Shown: in pieces, positions 56,785 through 64,000 of the stretch
How positions within the stretch are numbered: the stretch's first letter is position 1
Layout of the letters: every line of letters begins with the position of its first letter
Assembly: GCF_040373385.1 (NCBI RefSeq)
Contig: NZ_JBDXXH010000009.1
Span: forward strand, 1-64,000
Direction: 5' to 3'
Length of the DNA stretch: 64,000 bases
Source of the DNA: Nitratidesulfovibrio sp.
GTDB taxonomy: Bacteria > Desulfobacterota > Desulfovibrionia > Desulfovibrionales > Desulfovibrionaceae
Notes under the pieces: generated by a model
Databases searched by the model: none
What the model saw: only the letters and a program-made list of their open reading frames with translations
Told to the model about the DNA's origin: nothing
Translations under genes and position numbers: made by a program

Positions 56785-58662
56785 CTAGCCTTGCGCGGCG
56801 TCCGTGGGAGCCGTGGGAGCCGTGGGAGCCGCGTCCTTGGCGGCATCCTTGCCCGTTTCGCGCAGGCGCAGGCCCAGGTCGCGCAACTGGCGGGCGGACA
56901 CGCTGTCCGGGGCCTGGGTAAGCAGGCAGGTGGCCTTCTGGGTCTTGGGGAAGGCGATGACGTCGCGGATGGACGACGAGCCGGTCAGCAGCATGGCCAG
57001 ACGGTCCATGCCGAAGGCGATGCCGCCGTGCGGCGGGGCGCCCATTTCCAGCGCCTGGGTCAGGAAGCCGAACTGCGCTTCCGCTTCTTCGGGCGAGAAG
57101 CCGAGCGCGGCGAACATGCGGCGCTGCTTTTCCGCCGTATGGTTGCGGATGGAGCCGCCGCCCAGCTCGTAGCCGTTCAGCACCATGTCGTAGGCGCGGG
57201 CGCGGGCCGCCGCCGGGTTTTCGACCATGACGTCCATGTGGCCGTCCTTGGGCGAAGTGAACGGATGGTGGCAGGCCACGTAGCGCTTTTCTTCCTCGTC
57301 GTATTCGAACAGCGGGAAGTCGGTCACCCACAGGAAGTTGAAGGCGTTCTCGTCGATGAGGCCGAGGTGCTCGCCAAGGCGCACGCGCAGGTTGCCCAGC
57401 GCCGCGTTGACCATGCCCGGCGCGCCCGCCTGGAAGAACACGATGTCGCCCGTTTCAAGGCCCAGCGCGTCCTTCAGCCCGGCGCGTTCCGTATCGGACA
57501 GGAACTTGGCGATGGGCGACTGCCATTCGTCGGGGCGGATCTTGATCCAGGCCAAGCCCTGTGCGCCGTAGATCTTCACGAACTCGGTGAATTCGTCGAT
57601 CTCCTTGCGGGTCATGGATTCGCCGCCGGGCACGCGCATGGCCTTGACCAGTTCCGCCGTGGCGAACAGCTTGAAGTTCGAGCCGCGCACGATGTGCGTA
57701 ACGTCCTGAAGCTCCAGCCCGAAGCGGGTGTCCGGCTTGTCCACGCCGTAGCGGGCCATGGCGTCGTCATAGCTCATGCGCGGGAAGGGGGTGGCGATCT
57801 CGCGGTCCAGCGCATCGCGGAACACGCGGGCCATCAGGCCTTCGGCCATGGCCATCACCTGTTCCTCGTCCACGAAGCTCATCTCGATATCGATCTGGGT
57901 GAACTCCAACTGACGGTCGGCGCGCATGTCCTCGTCGCGGAAGCAGCGGACGATCTGGTAGTAGCGCTCCATGCCCGACATCATCAGAAGCTGCTTGAAC
58001 AACTGCGGCGACTGCGGCAGGGCGTAGAACTGGCCCTGATTCAGGCGGCTGGGCACCAGGAAGTCGCGCGCGCCTTCCGGCGTGGACTTTGTGAGGTAGG
58101 GCGTTTCGATTTCCAGAAAGCCCAGCTCGTCCAGGTAACGGCGGGTGGCCTGGGCGGCCTTGTGGCGCACGATGAAGTTGTTGGCCATGCGCGGGCGGCG
58201 CAGGTCGAGGTAGCGGTACTGCAGGCGCAGGTTTTCGCTGGCCTCGGTGCGGTCCTCGATGACGAAGGCGGGCGTTCTGGAGGTGTTCAGCAGCTTCCAT
58301 TCGGAAACGTACACCTCGATCTCGCCGGTCTTCATGCCGGGGTTGGTCATGCCCTCGGGACGGGGCCGCACCGTGCCGCGAATGGCCAGCACGTATTCAG
58401 AGCGGATGACGTGCGCGCGCTCATGCGCGGCGGGATTGACGTCGGGGCTGAACACGATCTGGGTAAGGCCCTGGCGGTCGCGCAGGTCCACGAAAATGAG
58501 GCCGCCGTGGTCGCGGCGGTACTGCACCCAGCCCATCAGGCAGACTTCGGCCCCGGTGTCGGCGGCGGTCAGCGTGCAGCAGTCGTGGCTGCGCACCCAG
58601 TCGCCCAGGGGTTCGATGTACTGCTGGTGTTCCTGTTGGACGTCAAGTTTCTGATCGCTCAT
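56785..58662 (-). CDS. aspS: Aspartyl-tRNA synthetase
   Basis: 625 residues, bacterial-type AspRS with GAD insertion domain. The N-terminal OB-fold has VCLMGWVQYRRDHGGLIFVDLRDRQGLTQIVFSPD. Catalytic motif 2 is MERYYQIVRCFRDEDMRADRQLEFTQID and motif 3 GGIAFGMDRLAMLLTG. ATG 58662 has AAGGA seven bases upstream; the extra N-terminal frame to 58821 overlaps the hairpin repeat and was rejected. The C-terminus ends in an APT repeat encoded by three 9-bp units (56802-56828). Lies between hisS and def. Confidence 0.96.
   Translation of the reverse strand: MSDQKLDVQQEHQQYIEPLGDWVRSHDCCTLTAADTGAEVCLMGWVQYRRDHGGLIFVDLRDRQGLTQIVFSPDVNPAAHERAHVIRSEYVLAIRGTVRPRPEGMTNPGMKTGEIEVYVSEWKLLNTSRTPAFVIEDRTEASENLRLQYRYLDLRRPRMANNFIVRHKAAQATRRYLDELGFLEIETPYLTKSTPEGARDFLVPSRLNQGQFYALPQSPQLFKQLLMMSGMERYYQIVRCFRDEDMRADRQLEFTQIDIEMSFVDEEQVMAMAEGLMARVFRDALDREIATPFPRMSYDDAMARYGVDKPDTRFGLELQDVTHIVRGSNFKLFATAELVKAMRVPGGESMTRKEIDEFTEFVKIYGAQGLAWIKIRPDEWQSPIAKFLSDTERAGLKDALGLETGDIVFFQAGAPGMVNAALGNLRVRLGEHLGLIDENAFNFLWVTDFPLFEYDEEEKRYVACHHPFTSPKDGHMDVMVENPAAARARAYDMVLNGYELGGGSIRNHTAEKQRRMFAALGFSPEEAEAQFGFLTQALEMGAPPHGGIAFGMDRLAMLLTGSSSIRDVIAFPKTQKATCLLTQAPDSVSARQLRDLGLRLRETGKDAAKDAAPTAPTAPTDAAQG
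56802..56828. repeat. 9-bp tandem repeat at the aspS 3-prime end
   Basis: Three identical copies of CCGTGGGAG encode the APTAPT segment near the AspS C-terminus. Confidence 0.75.
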
Positions 58663-58731
58663 GAACGGTTCCTTTGGATGTTTCCCGAGGATGACAAGTC
58701 GGAAAGGGACGGAAACGGGGTAAGAAGAGTA

Positions 58732-58795
58732 CCGGGGAGGGGACCCTTTGGAAAGGGTCTCCCTCCCCGGACCCCTCCCCCCCAAACTTTTCAAA
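58732..58795 (+). repeat. Composite hairpin repeat, copy c (between hisS and aspS)
   Basis: Hairpin 58732-58770 followed by CCGGACCCCTCCCCCCCAAACTTTTC. It is the reverse complement of the copy at 2736-2792 with about 60 identical bases. Its orientation is opposite to transcription of both neighbours, so a simple terminator role for hisS would not explain it. Confidence 0.7.
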
Positions 58796-58826
58796 AGGGT
58801 AGCGACAGATGCTGTCGGCAACCACG

Positions 58827-60107
58827 CTAGACGTGGTTCACGGCCTCACCCTGCGGCACGCTGTTCTGTTCGCCGCTGTCCATGTCCTTGATGACCACGG
58901 TGCCGTTGGCCATCTCGTCGCCGCCCAGCAGCAGGGTCTTGCGCGCGCCGGTACGACCGGCCTGGCGCATCTGGCCCTTGATGCCGCGCGCGGCAAAGGA
59001 CACCTCGCCCGCCTTGCCCGCCGCGCGCAGTTCCTGCGCCAGCAACATGGCCGCGTCCGCGGCCGCAGGGTCCAGCACGGCAATGTAGAAATCGGGCCGC
59101 TTCTTTTCCAGCGCGGGCAGCATCAGGGCCAGGCGTTCCATGCCGCAGGCAAAGCCCACGCCGGGCACGTCCGGGCCGCCAAGTTGCGCCACGAGGCCGT
59201 CATACCGCCCGCCGCCCGCCACCGACGACTGCGCGCCGATGGAGCCGGACACCACCTCGAAGGTGGTGCGGTTGTAATAGTCCAGCCCGCGCACCAGGCG
59301 CGGGGTGAGCACGTAGTCCAGCCGCGCGGCATCGAACACGCGCAGCACCGTATCGAAGTGGCTGCGGCATTCCGGACAGTTGTGGTCGATGATGCGCGGG
59401 GCGTCGGCAGTCAGCTCGCGGCAGGTGGGCACCTTGCAGTCCAGCACCCGCAGCGGGTTGGTGTCGATGCGGCGGCGGCAGTCCTCGCACAGGGCTTCGC
59501 GGTCGATGGAATCCAGAAAGTCGCGCAGCGCGGCCCGGTACACCGGGCGGCATTCGCGGCAGCCCAGCGAGTTCACCTGCAACGAAAGGTCGGTCAGGCC
59601 CAGCGCGCGCAGGAAGGTCATGAGCATCAGCACCAGTTCGGCGTCGGCCTGCGGTTCCTGCGGGCCAAGGCATTCGCAGTTGATCTGGTGGAACTGGCGC
59701 ATGCGGCCCTTTTGCGGGCGCTCGTAGCGGAACATGGGGCCGGTGGTGAACAGCTTGGAAACCGGCTCCTGCGCATGGCGGCCCGCATCGATGAAGGCGC
59801 GCATGACGCCCGCCGTGGCTTCCGGACGCAGGGTCAGCGAACGGCCCTTGCGGTCGGGGAAGGTGTACATTTCCTTCTGCACCACGTCGGTCTCGGTGCC
59901 GATGGAGCGGCAGAACAGTTCGGTGCGCTCCAGCAGCGGGGTGCGCAGCTCGGCGTAGCCGTAGCGGCCGAACACCTCGCGCGCGGTGTTCTCCATGAAG
60001 GTGAACACGTCGCTGTCGGGGCTGAACATGTCGGCAAACCCCTTGATGGTGCCCACCTTGTCGCCCGTAACCTTTTGTGCGGTCTTGTCGGAATTGTTGG
60101 TGCTCAT
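58827..60107 (-). CDS. hisS: Histidyl-tRNA synthetase
   Basis: 426 residues, class II HisRS. Motif 1 region is GFADMFSPDSDVFTFMENTAREVFGRYGY, motif 2 TGPMFRYERPQKGRMRQFHQIN, the histidine-specific loop RGLDYYNRTTFEVV, and motif 3 GVGFACGMERLALML. The C-terminal anticodon domain has DFYIAVLD and LLLGGDEMANGTVVIKDM. Several cysteine pairs (CRECRP, CEDCRRR, CPECRSH) in the insertion domain could bind zinc. ATG 60107 is preceded by GGAAG. First gene of the translation cluster; a TTGACA promoter lies upstream. Confidence 0.96.
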   Translation of the reverse strand: MSTNNSDKTAQKVTGDKVGTIKGFADMFSPDSDVFTFMENTAREVFGRYGYAELRTPLLERTELFCRSIGTETDVVQKEMYTFPDRKGRSLTLRPEATAGVMRAFIDAGRHAQEPVSKLFTTGPMFRYERPQKGRMRQFHQINCECLGPQEPQADAELVLMLMTFLRALGLTDLSLQVNSLGCRECRPVYRAALRDFLDSIDREALCEDCRRRIDTNPLRVLDCKVPTCRELTADAPRIIDHNCPECRSHFDTVLRVFDAARLDYVLTPRLVRGLDYYNRTTFEVVSGSIGAQSSVAGGGRYDGLVAQLGGPDVPGVGFACGMERLALMLPALEKKRPDFYIAVLDPAAADAAMLLAQELRAAGKAGEVSFAARGIKGQMRQAGRTGARKTLLLGGDEMANGTVVIKDMDSGEQNSVPQGEAVNHV

Positions 60108-60186
60108 GGCTCGCTTCCGGATGCAGGCTTGCGCGGCAGGGGGCATGCGCACGGCACGCCGCGCCCCGCCGGTGCGGAAACAGCCA

Positions 60187-60215
60187 TGGATAGTCCAATG
60201 GGCGGGTATTGTCAA
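60187..60215 (-). promoter_or_regulatory. Predicted hisS promoter
   Basis: On the minus strand TTGACA (60215-60210), a 17-base spacer and TATCCA (60192-60187). It would start transcription about 70 bases before hisS. The -35 is perfect, the -10 weak. The rest of 60108-60410 shows nothing else. Confidence 0.55.
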
Positions 60216-60410
60216 AATCGTCGAATATCACGCGCGGGGAAGAGTGCGAGGACGGGGCGCCAACGGGGTGCCGATCGCAACGCGGCTGCCGCCCCCTGGA
60301 ACCCCTGTTTTCGACGTCAGTCACGATGCAGGGGCGCGCGGCTGTGCGTGGACTGTAATCATGGCGAGAGGGCAGGGAGGAGACGGGAGCGGGTCGTAGC
60401 CGTGCCCAGG

Positions 60411-61217
60411 CTATTCCCCGTGCTTGCGGCGGCAGGAAAAGCCGTCCGTGGCGGGCTGGCGACCGGGCGCCAGGCGGGAGACGGCGGCCTTGCCCGTGCG
60501 CAGCATCAGCGGGGTAACCGGCATGCGTTGACCGAAATCCATGCGCATGGCCACGTACGCGCCGAATGGCGAAAGGCTGATCCAGCCGTTGAGCATCTCG
60601 AACAGGCGCGATTCGCGCCAGGTGCAGGCCGGGCCGTGCAGCACCGAGCGCATGGTGATGGAGCAGGCCACCCCGGTGCCGCGCACCAGCGTGTACATGG
60701 AGGGCACGCTGAACCAGCGGGCCTGCCGCAGCAGGGAGCTGCGCAGCCCCGGCACCGGCAGGCCGTGCGTGGGGTAGTAGGGCGAAATGCGGTTCAGGAA
60801 TCCCACCAGCACCCCGCGCGAGGCCACCCGGAATGCCTCCGCCAGCGCCGCCGCAGGGTCGGGCATGAATTCCAGGCTGGTCAGCAGGGCCACGTAGTCG
60901 AAGGCGTCGTCGTCAAAGGGCAGGTGGTCCGCCACGCCAAGGTGAAAGTCCGCCCGGCAGTTCAGGCGCTCGCGCGCAGCCTCCAGCATGGCCTCGCTGC
61001 TGTCCAGCCCCGTGACGTCGAACCCCGCCCCCCAGAACGATTCCAGAAATACCCCAGGACCGCAGCCCACCTCCAGCAGGGTGTGCCCGCGCCGGGGCCA
61101 GCCCGACACCAGATGGTGCAGCAGCCGCTGCTCGTGCCGTACCGCAAACGCGCCCATGGGCGTTTCCAGCCACTGCATGTAGCTCCGCACCGTGTCCGCG
61201 TCCCACCGTTGGTTCAT
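60411..61217 (-). CDS. Class I SAM-dependent methyltransferase
   Basis: 268 residues from ATG 61217 (GGAGG three bases upstream; ATG 61241 and 61256 are alternatives). SAM-binding motif I is TLLEVGCGPGVFLESFWGAG, followed by VTGLDSSEAMLEAARERL and the post-I LGVADHLPFDDDAFDYVALLTSLEFMPDPAAALAEAFRVASRGVLVGF. This is UbiE/BioC-like chemistry on an unknown substrate. The C-terminal half has hydrophobic patches and may dock to membrane lipid. Monocistronic between hisS and metE. Confidence 0.88.
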   Translation of the reverse strand: MNQRWDADTVRSYMQWLETPMGAFAVRHEQRLLHHLVSGWPRRGHTLLEVGCGPGVFLESFWGAGFDVTGLDSSEAMLEAARERLNCRADFHLGVADHLPFDDDAFDYVALLTSLEFMPDPAAALAEAFRVASRGVLVGFLNRISPYYPTHGLPVPGLRSSLLRQARWFSVPSMYTLVRGTGVACSITMRSVLHGPACTWRESRLFEMLNGWISLSPFGAYVAMRMDFGQRMPVTPLMLRTGKAAVSRLAPGRQPATDGFSCRRKHGE

Positions 61218-61326
61218 GCGCCTCCCCATTGCTTCCGGCATCCGGTTTGGGCGCAGCATACGCCAAGACCCCCCGCGCGAAAAGGGTGTGGGGCGGAGGG
61301 AGGAGATGGGGAGAGGAGGAAGGAAT

Positions 61327-61430
61327 CGGGGGTGGGGAAACCCACTTTTCCAAAAGTGGGTTTCCCCGCCCCCGGACCCCCACCCCTTCCCACAAAACGT
61401 TTCAATTGGGGACTCAATGGGATTTCGCAA
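61327..61430 (+). repeat. Composite hairpin repeat, copy d
   Basis: Hairpin 61327-61374 (near-perfect 23-bp stem, 2-base loop, one mismatch) followed on the plus strand by CCGGACCCCCACCCC and ACAAAACGTTTC. Inverted relative to copy e just downstream and to the direction of the flanking genes. Confidence 0.65.
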
Positions 61431-61461
61431 GACTTATCCGCAATGCGTATCCCGCCCCAAT

Positions 61462-61525
61462 TAAAAAGTTTGGGAGGTAGGGGGTCCGGGGGAAGGAACC
61501 TTTTTCAAAAGGTTCCTTCCCCCGG
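61462..61525 (-). terminator. Composite hairpin repeat, copy e; metE terminator
   Basis: A perfect 19-bp stem (61486-61504 with 61507-61525) and 2-base loop. On the minus strand it begins 24 bases after the metE stop and is followed by GGACCCCC and AAACTTTTTAA. Same layout as copies a and b. Confidence 0.75.
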
Positions 61526-61549
61526 TTGGTCTTCAATTATTCTATCTTG

Positions 61550-63892
61550 CTACGCGCTGCCCCGCACCCGTGCGGCAGCGGCCACGAGGTGGGCGAGGCT
61601 GGCGCGGGTTTCTGGCCAGTCGCGGGTTTTCAGGCCGCAGTCGGGGTTGGCCCACAGGCGGTCCAGGGGCAGGACGCGGGTGGCCGCGCGGAGCAGGGTT
61701 TCCATTTCGTCTATGGAGGGCACGCGCGGGCTGTGGATGTCGTACACGCCGGGCCCGACCTCATTGGGGTAGGCGTGGGTGGCGAAGACATCCAGCAGTT
61801 CCATGCGGCTGCGGCTGGCTTCCAGGCTGATGACATCGGCGTCCAGGGCGGCCACGTGGTCGATGATGTCGTGGAAGTCGCAGTAGCACATGTGGGTATG
61901 GATCTGGGTGGCGTCCTGCACGCCGGACGAAGCCAGGCGGAACGCGCCCACGGCGGCGTCGAGATAGGCGGCGTGGGCGGCGCGGCGCAGGGGCAGGCCC
62001 TCGCGCAGGGCCGGTTCGTCGATCTGGATGACGCCGATGCCGGCAGCCTCGAGGTCGGCCACCTCGTCGCGTATGGCGAGGGCGAGCTGGCGGAATACGG
62101 TGGCGCGGGACACGTCGTCGCGCACGAAGCTCCAGCAGGCGATGGTGACCGGGCCGGTGAGCATGCCCTTGACCGGTTTGTCGGTAAGCGACTGGGCATG
62201 GGTGATCCAGCGCACGGTCATGGGGCCGGGACGCGAGACGTCGCCGTAGAGCAGGGGCGGCTTGACGCAGCGGGTGCCGTAGCTCTGCACCCAGCCGTTG
62301 GCGGTGATGCAGAACCCGCGCAATTGCTCGCCGAAGTATTCCACCATGTCGTTGCGTTCCGGCTCGCCATGCACCAGTACGTCCAGCCCCAGGGCTTCCT
62401 GCTCGCGGATGGCGACGGCAATGGCCTCGCGCATGGCGGCATCGTACTGGGCTTCGGTGATCTGGCCGGTGCGCAGCTTGCGGCGCTGCGCGCGGATGTC
62501 GGCGGTCTGGGGGAACGAGCCGATGGTGGTGGTGGGCAGCACGGGCAGACGCAACGCGGCGCGCTGGGCGGCGATGCGGGCGGTGTAGGGCGTGGCGCGC
62601 CAGCCCATTTCTGGGGTGACGGTACCCGTGCGGACCGCAACGGCGGGGTCGTGGATGGCCGGGCTTGCGGCGCGGGCTGCCAGCGCGGCCCGGTTGCGGG
62701 CAAGGGCGGCGGCGGTTTCCGGCGCGTCGGCGCGGCCATTCAGGTCGCACATGTCGGCCACCAGACGCACCTCGGCGCATTTCTGTCTGGCAAAGGCCAG
62801 CCACTGTGCCACTTCCGGGTCCAGCCCGGTTTCCGCGTCAAGGTCCACGGGGGTGTGCAGCAGCGAGCAGGAAGGGGCCACCCACACCCGGTCCGGGCCA
62901 AGGGCGGCCACAGCGGCGCGCACCGGCGCGGCGGCCTTGTCCGCGTCCGCACGCCACACGTTGCGGCCATTGATGACGCCAAGGGAAAGCGCAATGCCGG
63001 ATTGCGCCACGGATTGAGGCAGGCCGGAGTCGGCGGGCTGCCGTGCTGCGGTGCGGGTCAGGATGTCCAGCGCCGGGGCCAGGTCTTCCGGCCCGCGCAC
63101 CAGATCCAGATGCAGCACGTCCACAGGGAGGGACAGTGCCGTTGCCAGATTGTCGCCCACCGGGGCGAAGTAGCTGGCCAGCAGCAGGGTGGCGTCCGGC
63201 GCGGCCATGCGCAACCGGGCGTAGGCGGGCACGAAGCGCGAGCGGATGTCGTCCGGCAGATCCAGCGACACGATGGGTTCGTCCAACTGGATCATCGGGC
63301 AACGGGCGGCCACCTGCCGCAGCAGCGCGCCGTAGGCGTCGAGCAGGGCGGGCAGCAGCGACCAGCGGGTGCCGCCGTCCACGCGCTTGGACAGCCACAG
63401 GAAGGTCATGGGGCCGGGCAGCACCGCCTTGGGGGTGAAGCCTGCGGCCTGCGCCTCGTCGATCTGGGCCAGCAGGGGGGCGGCATCGGCCGCAAAGGTG
63501 GTGTCTGCGTCCAGTTCCGGAACCAGGTAATGGTAGTTGGTGTCGAACCACTTGGTCATTTCCAGCGGGGCCACGGGGTGGTCGCCGCCCTGGCCGCGCG
63601 CCATGCGGAACATCAGGTCGATGTCGCGCGGGGCATCTCCGTCGCGAAAGCGCGAGGGCACCACGCCCAGCAGCAGGGCGGCGTCCAGAATGTGGTCGTA
63701 CAGGGCAAAGTCGCCCACGGGCGCGACGTCGATGCCCGCATCGCGCTGGAGGGTCCAGTTGCGCAGGCGGATGGCGCGCGCGGCGTCCTCCAGTTGCTGC
63801 CGCGTGGCAGCGCCTTTCCAGTAGTCCTCGACGGCTTTTTTCAGTTCACGGTTGCCGCCGATGCGCGGAAAACCAAGGATGTGAGTACGCAT
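61550..63892 (-). CDS. metE: Cobalamin-independent methionine synthase
   Basis: 780 residues. It transfers a methyl group from methyltetrahydrofolate polyglutamate to homocysteine. The N-terminal half starts THILGFPRIGGNRELKKAVEDYW. The C-terminal catalytic barrel includes TTTIGSFPQTADIR, HGEPERNDMVEYFGEQL, GPVTIACWSFVRDD, IQIDEPALREGLP, the zinc ligands in QIHTHMCYCDF and LWANPDCGLKTR. ATG 63892 has GGAGG five bases upstream, with a GTG two codons earlier. The 108 bases to the window edge show no recognisable riboswitch, though only part of the leader is visible. Confidence 0.97.
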   Translation of the reverse strand: MRTHILGFPRIGGNRELKKAVEDYWKGAATRQQLEDAARAIRLRNWTLQRDAGIDVAPVGDFALYDHILDAALLLGVVPSRFRDGDAPRDIDLMFRMARGQGGDHPVAPLEMTKWFDTNYHYLVPELDADTTFAADAAPLLAQIDEAQAAGFTPKAVLPGPMTFLWLSKRVDGGTRWSLLPALLDAYGALLRQVAARCPMIQLDEPIVSLDLPDDIRSRFVPAYARLRMAAPDATLLLASYFAPVGDNLATALSLPVDVLHLDLVRGPEDLAPALDILTRTAARQPADSGLPQSVAQSGIALSLGVINGRNVWRADADKAAAPVRAAVAALGPDRVWVAPSCSLLHTPVDLDAETGLDPEVAQWLAFARQKCAEVRLVADMCDLNGRADAPETAAALARNRAALAARAASPAIHDPAVAVRTGTVTPEMGWRATPYTARIAAQRAALRLPVLPTTTIGSFPQTADIRAQRRKLRTGQITEAQYDAAMREAIAVAIREQEALGLDVLVHGEPERNDMVEYFGEQLRGFCITANGWVQSYGTRCVKPPLLYGDVSRPGPMTVRWITHAQSLTDKPVKGMLTGPVTIACWSFVRDDVSRATVFRQLALAIRDEVADLEAAGIGVIQIDEPALREGLPLRRAAHAAYLDAAVGAFRLASSGVQDATQIHTHMCYCDFHDIIDHVAALDADVISLEASRSRMELLDVFATHAYPNEVGPGVYDIHSPRVPSIDEMETLLRAATRVLPLDRLWANPDCGLKTRDWPETRASLAHLVAAAARVRGSA

Positions 63893-64000
63893 TTCCACCT
63901 CCGGAATGCGTGAAGACAGGTGAGAGCGATTCGCGAGCGCGCGCCCGGGTAACGGGCGGACGCATGCCGGGGTCCGGTTCGCGCGGCCTTGGGCTGTGTG

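Noticed and set aside
58809..61772. 987-residue open frame opposite hisS and the methyltransferase
   Set aside because: It spans two recognised genes and an intergenic gap; pure shadow.
61526..63913. 795-residue open frame opposite metE
   Set aside because: Shadow of metE.
63893..64000. Cobalamin or SAM riboswitch upstream of metE
   Set aside because: Only 108 bases are visible and no conserved core is seen; cannot be judged from this window.

Overview
The window is high-GC DNA whose core genes look like a sulfate-reducing deltaproteobacterium of the Desulfovibrionaceae (Desulfovibrio/Nitratidesulfovibrio type). The assignment rests on protein character, a four-subunit ferredoxin-linked 2-oxoacid oxidoreductase, and the minus-strand order dnaA-dnaN-gyrB-gyrA next to a parAB locus. 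It is inference; no database search was run. I see no tRNA, rRNA, CRISPR array, insertion-sequence transposase or prophage structural gene.

Layout. 1-9 kb: replication block gyrA, gyrB, dnaN, dnaA on the minus strand, then a gene-free stretch of about 0.9 kb upstream of dnaA that is the best oriC candidate. 9-21 kb: envelope and metabolic genes (M23 peptidase, SDR-DUF2867 fusion, cyclophilin, thioredoxin-reductase-like flavoprotein, acetate-type transporter, class II fumarase, GT2 glycosyltransferase, membrane-anchored DUF2939-like protein), with a 0.63-kb repeat-built non-coding element at 15.6-16.2 kb. 22-24.6 kb: a three-gene minus-strand operon of a pesticin/T4-type muramidase without signal peptide followed by two tandem, mosaic, secreted paralogues; it looks like a toxin-immunity cassette. 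25-30 kb: topA, an M48 lipoprotein protease and a second lysozyme-like protein. 30-37 kb: metal handling (Zn/Cd-type P-ATPase behind a 34-bp perfect palindrome; DUF2318 protein plus MacB-like ABC pair resembling part of a Fet/P19 iron system). 37-40 kb: korDABC. 40-47 kb: queA, a lipoprotein, coaBC, a slipin and a sugar-nucleotide epimerase. 47-50 kb: parA and parB with an opposed small gene between them. 50-52 kb: rfaE1 and DUF1992. 52-60 kb: a minus-strand translation cluster hisS-aspS-def-fmt-DUF116-rsmB. 60-64 kb: a methyltransferase and metE.

How it fits together. DnaA, the beta clamp and gyrase are the replication-initiation and topology set. ParA, ParB and four parS-like 16-mers (10.6, 47.38, 47.84 and 51.29 kb) form a chromosome-partition system around the origin. 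Intergenic DNA is rich in structure: many long perfect hairpins at gene ends, and two dispersed repeat families. One is a composite G-rich plus hairpin element whose stems differ in sequence but stay perfectly paired. The other is based on GCCTCCGGCGGGC. Several housekeeping proteins (fumarase, Fmt, AspS) carry short in-frame tandem repeats. The observations most worth testing are the muramidase/immunity-like triad, the repeat element at 15.6-16.2 kb, the covarying hairpin family, the parS set and the palindromic operator of the metal ATPase.
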